Assembly: GCA_023381755.1 (NCBI GenBank) | Contig: JAMCUF010000025.1 | Coordinates: 1-40,238, forward strand | From: Deltaproteobacteria bacterium | GTDB taxonomy: Bacteria > SZUA-79 > Acidulodesulfobacterales > Acidulodesulfobacteraceae | DNA: 40,238 nucleotides | Direction: 5' to 3' | Part shown: piece after piece, positions 1 through 8,492 of the stretch | Numbering within the stretch: the stretch's first letter is position 1 | Layout: each line of letters starts with the position of its first letter | The notes under the pieces: model-generated | What the model was told of the DNA's origin: nothing | Databases searched by the model: none | The model's input: the letters and a program-made list of their open reading frames with translations, nothing else | Program-made: the position numbers and the translations under genes

Positions 1-108
1 GTAAAAGAATTAACGGACAAAAATATTTACGCCATGGCTTATAAGGAATGGGATTATATGGACTTGCTGAATTTTAACGATATAAAAATGTCCGATTTTA
101 AAGCTTAA
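1..108 (+). CDS. 3' end of a truncated hypothetical protein (..VKELTDKNIYAMAYKEWDYMDLLNFNDIKMSDFKA*)
   Basis: Open frame from base 1 to TAA at 106-108; start lies outside the window. Confidence 0.5.
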   Translation, partial: VKELTDKNIYAMAYKEWDYMDLLNFNDIKMSDFKA

Positions 109-116
109 TAAAAAAT

Positions 117-707
117 ATGACCCAAATACTTAGAAATTTTGATAACGAAAGTCTTAAAGATAAATCATACTCGGCATCAGATTATTTTAACCTGCCTGAG
201 GGAGCCCCTTATCAACTTATCGAAGGAGATTTAATAATGAGTCCGTCGCCAAAACGGCTTCACCAAGCCCTGCTTATGAGTTTAGCGGATTCAGTCTATA
301 ATCATGTTAAAAAAAATAATTCGGGTTATGTTTATCCGTCCCCCATAGATGTATATTTAGACGATAAAAATGCGTATCAGCCAGACATAGTGTTCGTATC
401 CAAGGAAAACAGTTCTATTTTAAGAGAAGGGGGTATAGACGGAGCCCCCGATCTTGTCGTCGAAATACTTTCTTCATCAAGCAAGGATTACGACGCTATT
501 CGGAAAAAAGCGGTTTATGAAAGAACGGGCGTAAAAGAATACATAATAGTCGATCCGGACAATAAAACCGTTGAATCCTTTATCAATAACGAATCTAAAA
601 AATTTACCCAATTTCAAAAGCAGGATTATAAGAAAAACGGCGGCAAGTTTTTGATAAAAACCCTTTCTTTAGAAATCGACCTCGGAGAGCTGTCTAAAGC
701 GGAATAA
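117..707 (+). CDS. Uma2 family (DUF820) PD-(D/E)XK-fold putative endonuclease
   Basis: Translation has typical family motifs: YQLIEGDLIMSPSP, QPDIVFVSKE, GAPDLVVEILSSSSKDYD, YERTGVKEYIIVDP. Confidence 0.85.
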   Translation: MTQILRNFDNESLKDKSYSASDYFNLPEGAPYQLIEGDLIMSPSPKRLHQALLMSLADSVYNHVKKNNSGYVYPSPIDVYLDDKNAYQPDIVFVSKENSSILREGGIDGAPDLVVEILSSSSKDYDAIRKKAVYERTGVKEYIIVDPDNKTVESFINNESKKFTQFQKQDYKKNGGKFLIKTLSLEIDLGELSKAE

Positions 708-758
708 CTTTGGGGAATTAAATATTCTTTTTTGTTTACGGCAAATCTCACAAAAAAA

Positions 759-788
759 CTTACCCCCGCAAATGTAGGCGGGAGTAAG
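759..788. terminator. Stem-loop between convergent genes (CTTACCCCCGC / GCGGGAGTAAG)
   Basis: 11-bp stem with one mismatch, preceded by an A-run (T-run on minus strand), between convergent genes. Confidence 0.55.
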
Positions 789-809
789 AATACGAAGGCT
801 GGCGCTTAT

Positions 810-828
810 ATAAAAGCATTGCTTTTAT
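810..828. terminator. Second small stem-loop (ATAAAAGC ATT GCTTTTAT)
   Basis: Perfect 8-bp inverted repeat with 3-nt loop, tail-to-tail region. Confidence 0.4.
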
Positions 829-873
829 GCCCGCCGAAATGGAATAAATCTGATACCTTTTTCTATTTATTTT

Positions 874-1557
874 TTAATCTGCACCTGTCGGACATGGATA
901 TAAATAGAAGCCGTCGGTATTGCCGTTCGCGTCGGTTACCGCGTAATAAAAATAGCTGTCTTCAGTATAACCGTTAGAATAAACGTAGTCGATATTACCC
1001 AACGGGGTGATGTATTCGCTTACAGGTATTGTAATATCAACTGGGGTCGCTCCGTTATCGCACGTCGGGATTACCGTGTTCGCCCCTGTTCCGAGAGCGG
1101 ATATTGTCCCCTCTTTAAAATTCAACCACCATGAATTTCCCGGAGCCGTTGCGAGCGGTTTACCTGAACCTCCGGAATTATAAACGGTTCCAGTTCCCAC
1201 GCCTGCGGTAATCGAAGCCGAATAATTAGGCAATAACAAAAATGGATTTTCATACGGATTTGTTCCGGACGTTGTCGTAGTAGGAGCGGTTAAGAGAAAC
1301 GTTATTACTCCCGTTCCCTGAGCCACGGTTAAATAGGTGCTTAAATCGTTATTCACCAAATCCTTTGAAAACTGTGTCGTCAACCCTTCCCCCAGCGACC
1401 CGACTACGCCCTGCGAAGCCGCCTTGTTTGCCGAGCCGGTTAAATTTACGAACTTAGGCAGGACGACCGCCGCCAGAATGCCGACTAAGAGTATTACCAT
1501 GACGAGTTCGATAAGAGTAAAAGCCTCGCTTTTGCGGATAACCCTTAAGGAACGCAT
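874..1557 (-). CDS. Type IV pilin / pseudopilin-like protein with class III N-terminal signal; true start may be ATG at 1601 if the G tract changes length
   Basis: N-terminus EAFTLIELVMVILLVGILAAVVLPKF is a prepilin peptidase cleavage/methylation motif followed by a hydrophobic helix. Confidence 0.85.
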   Translation of the reverse strand: MRSLRVIRKSEAFTLIELVMVILLVGILAAVVLPKFVNLTGSANKAASQGVVGSLGEGLTTQFSKDLVNNDLSTYLTVAQGTGVITFLLTAPTTTTSGTNPYENPFLLLPNYSASITAGVGTGTVYNSGGSGKPLATAPGNSWWLNFKEGTISALGTGANTVIPTCDNGATPVDITIPVSEYITPLGNIDYVYSNGYTEDSYFYYAVTDANGNTDGFYLYPCPTGAD

Positions 1558-1835
1558 GACGTTATCCCCCCCCCGTTAAACCGGAATATTTGCTTTTTCA
1601 TATTAACTTACCTCCTAAAAACGTAATAACTTAAATTAACAATAATGTTAATATCTTTACACTATAATTGCAATTATTGTCAAGTAAAAAATTTAACTTG
1701 TCAATAACTTTTACAATGTCTATGCATAAATAACTTTTAATTTGTCTATGAGCCGTCAATGGATGGCTATAAACCTTGCCTTAACTAAAAATAAAAAAAC
1801 AAGCGGATAACACCATTAACGCTGATTAAAGGAGG

Positions 1836-2597
1836 TTACCCCTTGTAATACTTAGCCGGGTCTTTAATTTTAGCCTCTTCGAATCCTCTTCTCCTTAAAA
1901 TGCAGGAGTCGCACACCCCGCACGCCAGACCTTCTACCGGGTCGTAACAGCTATGGGTCAGCTCAAGCGGCGCGCCGATTTCAAAAGCCCTGATAATTAT
2001 ATCTTTTTTGGTTAATTTAAGAAGCGGCGCATTTATCTTAAAATTTATTTCACCCGTTACCGATGCTTTAGTAGCCAGATTTGCCATTTTTTCGAAAGCC
2101 CTTAAATAGTCAGGTCTGCAGTCCGGATAGCCGCTGTAGTCGATATGGTTTGCCCCTATAAAAATGTCGCCTGCCATGTTAACCTCCGCGACGGCAAGGG
2201 CATAAGACAAAAACACCGTATTCCTTGCGGGAACGTAAGTTACCGGAATATCGTCAACATTACCGGTTTCTCCGGTTTCATTCAAGTCCTGCCGGACCCG
2301 GTTTTCTTTAATCCTGTTTTTAGGCACATCCATAGATAAATCTATTAAAGCCGAGCCTTTAATTTGACCGAAATCCAGGCTGACTATGACATGATTTTTC
2401 AAATTAAAAAATTTAACTATCTTTTTTGCATGCCCTATTTCGGTTTTGTGTCTCTGGTTGTAAAAAAATGTGAGGGGAATAACTTCAAAGCCTTCATCTA
2501 TCGCAATCTTAAGCACAGTGCTAGAATCGAGCCCCCCGCTGAAAAGAACGACGGCCCTTTTATTGTTCATATCGTCCATATTTTTTAGTTTGTCCAT
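1836..2597 (-). CDS. queC: 7-cyano-7-deazaguanine synthase
   Basis: SGGLDSST PP-loop, YVPARNTVFLSYALA, GANHIDYSGYPDCRP, HSCYDPVEGLACGVCDSCILRRRGF zinc motif. Confidence 0.95.
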   Translation of the reverse strand: MDKLKNMDDMNNKRAVVLFSGGLDSSTVLKIAIDEGFEVIPLTFFYNQRHKTEIGHAKKIVKFFNLKNHVIVSLDFGQIKGSALIDLSMDVPKNRIKENRVRQDLNETGETGNVDDIPVTYVPARNTVFLSYALAVAEVNMAGDIFIGANHIDYSGYPDCRPDYLRAFEKMANLATKASVTGEINFKINAPLLKLTKKDIIIRAFEIGAPLELTHSCYDPVEGLACGVCDSCILRRRGFEEAKIKDPAKYYKG

Positions 2598-2686
2598 TTA
2601 CCCATTATAATATATATTTAGCGTAATTTGGGATGTTTTTTTAATTCATGTTTTTTAATTCCGCGCCTTTTCTTTCTTGTTGCGGG

Positions 2687-2730
2687 TTGTAATAAAAATT
2701 TAACATAACCGTAATAAAACCGTAACATTG
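2687..2730 (+). promoter_or_regulatory. Candidate PhoB-binding array: four 11-bp tandem units upstream of pstC
   Basis: TTGTAATAAAA / ATTTAACATAA / CCGTAATAAAA / CCGTAACATTG, exact 11-bp phasing; last two resemble the Pho box CTGTCATAAATCTGTCAT. Confidence 0.55.
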
Positions 2731-2862
2731 AAATGGTAAAATAATAAAAACAAGGATTTTTTTAAGATTTTTTTAATGAAAATCCTAAACGGATATGTTA
2801 TAATCGGACAAAATTCTGGAAGGGGAATACTAACTGAGAAAAAAGGAAGGTTTTTATCTTAA

Positions 2863-3807
2863 ATGTTTAATCTAAAATACAAAGACGACCTGTATAAACT
2901 TATCCTTTCGGTTTTCGTGTTATCCGTCATTTCGGTTTTTTTAATAGCGGTTATAGTTATACTTTTTTATAGTTATCCCGCAATTATCAGATACGGCTTT
3001 TCATTTTTATGGGTTAAGGCGTGGAATCCCCCGAAAGAGGTTTTTGGCGCGCTTACCTTTCTTATCGGAACTTTTACGGTAACATTCCTCGCATTATTAT
3101 TTGCCATACCTTTTAGTTTCGGCATAGGTATATTTCTTCAGGAATACTGCCCGTTATTTTTAAGAGGGATTTTTACCGTAATCATAGAAATGATGGCAGG
3201 AATACCCAGTGTCGTTTTCGGCGTGTGGGGCGTATTAACCATAGTTCCATGGCTAAGACAATCCGTCGAACCGTTTTTTGACAGATATTTTTCAGGCATT
3301 CCGTTTTTAAGGGTCGAGGAGAATATCGGCTATGGAATACTTGCGGCAAGCATTGTCGTGGCGTTTATGATTTTACCCATCATATCGTCCATCACGAAAG
3401 ACTCCTTGGCATCGGTTCCTAAAATTGCAAAAGACGGAGCGCTTGCTATGGGGGCCACAAGGCTCGATGTCATAAAAGATGTTTCGATGCCTTATGCATT
3501 AAACGGGATTTACGGGGGAATAATACTTGGTTTCGGCAGGGCGGTCGGAGAGACGATCGCCGTCGTGCTTTTAATAGGGAATCAGGCTGTTATTCCTAAG
3601 TCATTATTCAGCGTCGGGTACACAATATCCTCTTTACTTGCAAACACCTTTACTTTTGCCGTTATCAGCCCTATATACGCATCCGCCGAGGTTGAGCTTG
3701 CGCTGATACTTTTAGCCGTCAGCCTTATAATCAACATAGTAGGAAGGAACATATTAAACAAGGTTATAGGCGGAAGGTTTAACAGGTCGCGGTTCGGCGG
3801 GGGTTGA
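2863..3807 (+). CDS. pstC: Phosphate ABC transporter permease PstC
   Basis: PstC-type permease: MAGIPSVVFGVWG, GALAMGATRLDVIKDV, GRAVGETIAVVLLIGN; followed by pstA/pstB. Confidence 0.95.
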   Translation: MFNLKYKDDLYKLILSVFVLSVISVFLIAVIVILFYSYPAIIRYGFSFLWVKAWNPPKEVFGALTFLIGTFTVTFLALLFAIPFSFGIGIFLQEYCPLFLRGIFTVIIEMMAGIPSVVFGVWGVLTIVPWLRQSVEPFFDRYFSGIPFLRVEENIGYGILAASIVVAFMILPIISSITKDSLASVPKIAKDGALAMGATRLDVIKDVSMPYALNGIYGGIILGFGRAVGETIAVVLLIGNQAVIPKSLFSVGYTISSLLANTFTFAVISPIYASAEVELALILLAVSLIINIVGRNILNKVIGGRFNRSRFGGG

Positions 3808-3819
3808 TTAAGAGGATTT

Positions 3820-4752
3820 ATGACAGAACTTGCGAATATTGAAAAAAATGACGGTTCAATGCCGGTATTCCCTGTAGACAGGGGGTATATTAAAAGAAAA
3901 AAATTCTATAATAACATTGCGGTATTTTTTGCGGTAACGGCTTTCGTTATAGGCTCTTTCCCTGTTTTCCATATTATCTATGAGGCTGTCGCCGTAGGAC
4001 ATAAATATCTTAACTGGAGATTCATTTCGACCCTGCCCACCGGTTTTCCTATAGGGGCTTCGGGCGGGATATTAAACGCAATTACAGGGGACGTTTATCT
4101 TATCATAATTGCCTCTATTCTTGCGGTTCCGATAGGGATAGGAACGGGACTATATTTATCTCTTTTCGGGAAGAAAAGGACAAATAGCGTTTTAAGATTA
4201 TTGAACGAATTAATGATTGGAATTCCTTCGGTTGTATGGGGCATTGTCGGTTTCTACGTGTTTTCCACAAACGCGGGCTTAGGTTTTCATTTCGGGTTTT
4301 CGGCTCTTGCAGGGGGGTTTACGCTGGGTTTTATTATGACTCCCATAATCACTCTTTTGACGGAACAGGCGGTTAGCCAGATCCCCGCAGGTTATATAGA
4401 GGGGGCTTTGGCTATGGGCGCTACAAAATGGCAGGCGACAAAATCCGTTATAATAAAAGCGGCGCTGGGCGGTATATTTACGGGGATACTTCTGGGCATA
4501 ATGAATATTGTAGGACAGACGGCCCCGCTTTTATTCACGAACTATTACAATACGGGAATGCCGACCGGGGTTACCGGACCGGGAGGAGCGGTTGGGGACA
4601 TGGCAATGCTGATTTTTATATATATTCATGAGCCTTCCCGGATTTTACATATTAAGGCTGAAGCCGCCTCGGTAGTTTTGCTTTTGTTTATTTTTGTATT
4701 AGACCTGGGATTAAGGTTAATAAGCTATTTAACTAAAAGGTTTTTATCGTAA
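3820..4752 (+). CDS. pstA: Phosphate ABC transporter permease PstA
   Basis: MIGIPSVVWGIVGFYVF, EGALAMGATKWQATKSVIIKAA, NIVGQTAPLLFT; operon position. Confidence 0.95.
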   Translation: MTELANIEKNDGSMPVFPVDRGYIKRKKFYNNIAVFFAVTAFVIGSFPVFHIIYEAVAVGHKYLNWRFISTLPTGFPIGASGGILNAITGDVYLIIIASILAVPIGIGTGLYLSLFGKKRTNSVLRLLNELMIGIPSVVWGIVGFYVFSTNAGLGFHFGFSALAGGFTLGFIMTPIITLLTEQAVSQIPAGYIEGALAMGATKWQATKSVIIKAALGGIFTGILLGIMNIVGQTAPLLFTNYYNTGMPTGVTGPGGAVGDMAMLIFIYIHEPSRILHIKAEAASVVLLLFIFVLDLGLRLISYLTKRFLS

Positions 4753-4785
4753 ATTATTTTCATTTTTAAGGGACAAAGGTTTAAT

Positions 4786-5550
4786 ATGGCGGAACAAAAC
4801 GAGATTAAAGCGGAGGTTAAAAACCTTAATTTCTATTACGGCAATTATCATCTCTTAAAAGATATCAACCTGTATTTTAAAAAAAATTCGGTTTGCACCC
4901 TGCTTGGACCTTCCGGGTGCGGAAAATCGACCTTTTTAAGGACCCTGAACAGAATGAACGATTATACCGAGGGGGCTAAATTAACGGGCGAAGTTTTAAT
5001 AGACGGAAAGAATATATACAAAAAGTCTGTTGATGTTGTGGAATTAAGAAGAAATATCGGCATGGTCTTTCAAAATCCGAACCCTTTCCCTAAATCCGTT
5101 TTTGATAATGTTGCTTTCGGATTAAAAATACACGGGATAAAAAACAGGGAGTTTATTACCGAAAGGGTTGAGAAGTGCCTTAAATATGCGGGTCTTTACG
5201 ACGAGGTAAAAGACAATCTTCATAAGCCGGCTTTTTCCCTTTCCGGCGGACAGCAGCAAAGACTGTGTATTGCAAGGGCTATTGCCACAAACCCCTCCAT
5301 ACTTTTGATGGACGAACCGACGGCTTATTTGGACCCTGCCTCGGCAAGCATTATATTAGACTTGATTACGACATTCAAAAAATATTATACCATTATAATA
5401 GTAAGCCATAATATTCAGCAGGCAGGCAGGATTTCCGATTACAGCGGATTTTTTCTCGACGGGGAACTTATAGAATTTGACGAAGCCGGTAATTTCTTTA
5501 CAAGGCCTAAGGACAAAAGGACGGAGAATTTTATAACCAGCAGGTATTAA
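4786..5550 (+). CDS. pstB: Phosphate ABC transporter ATP-binding protein PstB
   Basis: Walker A GPSGCGKST, FQNPNPFPKSVFDNVAFG, LSGGQQQRLCIARA, DEPTAYLDP. Confidence 0.97.
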   Translation: MAEQNEIKAEVKNLNFYYGNYHLLKDINLYFKKNSVCTLLGPSGCGKSTFLRTLNRMNDYTEGAKLTGEVLIDGKNIYKKSVDVVELRRNIGMVFQNPNPFPKSVFDNVAFGLKIHGIKNREFITERVEKCLKYAGLYDEVKDNLHKPAFSLSGGQQQRLCIARAIATNPSILLMDEPTAYLDPASASIILDLITTFKKYYTIIIVSHNIQQAGRISDYSGFFLDGELIEFDEAGNFFTRPKDKRTENFITSRY

Positions 5551-5735
5551 AGCGGAACCTAACCTTATTTATTTTGCTTAGCCGGTTTGTTTTTGCCGGT
5601 TGAATATTTTATTAAAATAGTATTTAATGTGTGTTGAAATATGATAAATGTAAAAAATGTAAATAAAATAAATAAAAAATAAACGGGATAAATAATTAAT
5701 TAATTAATTTAATTAACAGCGGCGGGACTTGTTAA

Positions 5736-6416
5736 ATGAATGTATTGGATAATGAGCTTGTAAAATTAAAAAAAAGTATTGTCGAAATGAGCGAAATTGT
5801 TAATAATCAGCTCAACAACGCCACCGTATTTCTTTTCGAAAGGGATAAAAAATTAGCCGAAGACACTATTAAGAACGACCTTAAAGTAAACCAGATGGAG
5901 GTCGGCATTAATGAAAATTGCATAAAACTTCTGGCATTATACCAGCCCGAAGCAGCCGATTTAATGTTTATAACCACATCGATGAAAATAATAACCGATC
6001 TTGAAAGGATGGGGGATTTATGCGCCTCCGTTTGTCAGATCGGCCTTAAGCTGACGGACGGTTCTTCGTCTTCGGAGGAATTTAAGTGCATCTATTCCTA
6101 TTTCGAAGATGTTGCGAGAAGGGGCGACGAAATGCTTAAGATGGCGATAAAGATGTATTCGGACGGGGTAAAAGATAATATCGGGTTAAAAGACATTATT
6201 ATAAAAGACGAAAACGTAATCGACGTATTGTCCCATAAAATAGTCGTAGATATTATGAATAGCTCCTTAAAGGATTTGAAGGCATTGGAGAATAATATAA
6301 CATATATATTCATTGCAAGAAAATATGAAAGGTTTGCCGACCATGCCCAAAAGATTATGGAGTTATTGCTCTATATGGATCTGGGAAAAGATTTGAGGAA
6401 CCTGCCGGAATTTTAA
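5736..6416 (+). CDS. phoU: Phosphate signalling/transport accessory protein PhoU
   Basis: PhoU helical repeats (ITDLERMGDLCASV; YIFIARKYERFADHAQKI); downstream of pst genes. Confidence 0.93.
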   Translation: MNVLDNELVKLKKSIVEMSEIVNNQLNNATVFLFERDKKLAEDTIKNDLKVNQMEVGINENCIKLLALYQPEAADLMFITTSMKIITDLERMGDLCASVCQIGLKLTDGSSSSEEFKCIYSYFEDVARRGDEMLKMAIKMYSDGVKDNIGLKDIIIKDENVIDVLSHKIVVDIMNSSLKDLKALENNITYIFIARKYERFADHAQKIMELLLYMDLGKDLRNLPEF

Positions 6417-6449
6417 AAGCGGAATAAAACCTGTGTATTTTTTGCCGTC

Positions 6450-7286
6450 TTATCTCTCGCCCGAATACCTCGGGTCTAACGCATCCCTAACCGCTTCGCC
6501 GATTAAGTTAAAGCCCAGAACCGTTAAAAGAATGGCAATGCCGGGGAAAAGCGTAAGCCACCACGCAATCATTATGTACGTTTTCCCCCTTGAGAGCATC
6601 CCTCCCCAGCTTGGCGTCGGCGGCATTATTCCTATTCCGAGGAATGCAAGCGAGGCTTGAATCAATATTGCCGCCGCGATACCTAATGTTGCGGAGACTA
6701 AAATAGGAGCAATAGTATTCGGCAGTATTTCAAAAAACATTATGTAGGGGGCTGAGGCGCCGGAGGCTTTTGCCGCCAGCACATAGTCCTTTTCCCTGCT
6801 TTGGGTAAATTCAGCCCTTATAATTCTTGCAACCCCCATCCACGACGTAAGCCCGATTATAATCATTATATTGATAATGGACGGTTTTAATATTGCGCTT
6901 ATGGCAAGAATTAAAAAGAAAGACGGGAACGTCAGCATTATATCGACAAACCGCATTAAAATGCTGTCGGTTATGCCGCCGTAATAGCCTGCATACGAAC
7001 CGACGATAATTCCGATAAACAAAGAAATGGAAACAGCGATAAATCCAACCTCTATCGAAATCCTGCTGCCGTAAATAAGCCTTGAGAGCACGTCCCTTCC
7101 AAGCTGGTCCGTTCCCAAAGGATGGGCAAAGCTTGGCGGCAGCAAAATTGAGCTTACGTTTATTTTATCCGGAGTGTATGGAGCAATATAGGGGGCAAAT
7201 ATTGCGGCCAAGATTACGATTAAAATAAATATAAGGGAAAGCGATGCTAATTTATTATTTTTAAAGGCGTCACTAAGTTCTTTCAT
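6450..7286 (-). CDS. Peptide/nickel-type ABC transporter permease, DppC/OppC family
   Basis: HPLGTDQLGRDVLSRLIYGSRIS, EILPNTIAPILVSATLGIAAAILIQASLAFLGIG. Confidence 0.92.
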   Translation of the reverse strand: MKELSDAFKNNKLASLSLIFILIVILAAIFAPYIAPYTPDKINVSSILLPPSFAHPLGTDQLGRDVLSRLIYGSRISIEVGFIAVSISLFIGIIVGSYAGYYGGITDSILMRFVDIMLTFPSFFLILAISAILKPSIINIMIIIGLTSWMGVARIIRAEFTQSREKDYVLAAKASGASAPYIMFFEILPNTIAPILVSATLGIAAAILIQASLAFLGIGIMPPTPSWGGMLSRGKTYIMIAWWLTLFPGIAILLTVLGFNLIGEAVRDALDPRYSGER

Positions 7287-7318
7287 AAAATATGCGCATA
7301 AGCATAAAGTATATAGTG

Positions 7319-7353
7319 AAAAATATATCCGGTTTGAAGCCGGATATATTTTT
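7319..7353. promoter_or_regulatory. Perfect 14-bp inverted repeat (AAAAATATATCCGG-tttgaag-CCGGATATATTTTT) between divergent permease genes
   Basis: Read directly from sequence; hairpin/terminator-like on either strand. Confidence 0.8.
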
Positions 7354-7409
7354 CTCTCTTTGTATTATATAATAATAAACAAAAATAAAAAACTATAAGC
7401 CATTTTATT

Positions 7410-8381
7410 ATGGGCATTTACATTTTTAAAAGAATCTTATTCATGATACCGATTTTAATCGGCATCACCCTGATATCCTTTTTTGTCATTCATCTTGCCC
7501 CGGGGAATCCCTTAACCGAGCAGTTGGGATTAAATCCCAAGGTATCCATGTCCGCAAGGATTCAGCTCGCAAAACTATACGGATTAAATAAGCCGCTTTT
7601 AGTGCAATATATAGAATGGCTAAAAAGAATAGCCACTTTTAATTTCGGGTTGTCATTTACCGCCAATCATGAACCGGTTATAACCGAGATTAAAAGAACG
7701 ATCGGGATTACGATTATCATTAACACCCTGGCATTGATATTTATCTTTATATTTTCGATACCGGTAGGGGTGTTGTCCGCCGTAAAACAGAATTCATTGT
7801 TTGATAAAATATCAGCGGTTTTGGTTTTTATAGGTTTTGCCGCACCTTCTTTTTGGGTGGCGCTGTTATTGATAATATTTTTTGGGATAGATTTGCGTTT
7901 TTTGCCGGTAGGAGGGATAACATCGGTGGGTTATAACTCTTTTCCCCTGTGGGGAAAGCTTATAGATATCGGGAAACATTTAGTTATGCCGGTTTTCGTT
8001 GCAGGATTTGGCGGTGTTGCGGGACTTTCAAGGTATTTACGGGGAAACATGCTTGAAGTGTACAGGCAGGAATATGTTATGACGGCAAGGGCAAAGGGAT
8101 TAAAGGAATGGGTGGTCATTTACAAACACGTCTTAAAAAATGCCCTTATTCCGTTTATAACGATATTGGGATTAAGTGTTCCGGGACTTATCGGCGGAAG
8201 CGTTATAATAGAAACCATATTTGATATAAACGGCATGGGCAGGCTGTTTTACCAGAGCGTTCTTGCCCGCGACTATCCCACGATAATGGGTATTTTGGTT
8301 ATAGGCGCAATTCTTACCCTCATTGGCAACCTTATGGCGGATATAGCTTATGCTTTGATTGACCCGAGGCTTAGAAAGTAA
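7410..8381 (+). CDS. Peptide/nickel-type ABC transporter permease, DppB/OppB family
   Basis: MGIYIFKRILFMIPILIGITLISFFVIHLAPGNP, MLEVYRQEYVMTARAKGL, DYPTIMGILVIGAILTLIGNLMADIAYALIDPRLR. Confidence 0.95.
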   Translation: MGIYIFKRILFMIPILIGITLISFFVIHLAPGNPLTEQLGLNPKVSMSARIQLAKLYGLNKPLLVQYIEWLKRIATFNFGLSFTANHEPVITEIKRTIGITIIINTLALIFIFIFSIPVGVLSAVKQNSLFDKISAVLVFIGFAAPSFWVALLLIIFFGIDLRFLPVGGITSVGYNSFPLWGKLIDIGKHLVMPVFVAGFGGVAGLSRYLRGNMLEVYRQEYVMTARAKGLKEWVVIYKHVLKNALIPFITILGLSVPGLIGGSVIIETIFDINGMGRLFYQSVLARDYPTIMGILVIGAILTLIGNLMADIAYALIDPRLRK

Positions 8382-8492
8382 AAGGACGGCGAGGGGGGGG
8401 TAAAGTTGAAGTAATATTCTTATTTATGTTAGAATTAGAACTAGCAGTATTCGAGATGAATAAAAATTTTCAGTTTTTCGGAGGTATTTAAA

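Noticed and set aside
117-707. Uma2 gene as evidence of a defence island or mobile element
   Set aside because: Uma2/DUF820 genes are widely scattered; no transposase, integrase, toxin or defence partner is visible in the window.
732-977. Short ORF track entries such as 732-977, 1337-1579, 2145-2339, 19947-20240, 26662-27027
   Set aside because: They are antisense to or out-of-frame within well-supported genes, with no recognizable family or start signals.
2598-2700. PreQ1 riboswitch upstream of queC (minus strand)
   Set aside because: No recognizable preQ1 aptamer hairpin/A-rich tail in the short leader; sequence is simple AT-rich promoter-like DNA.
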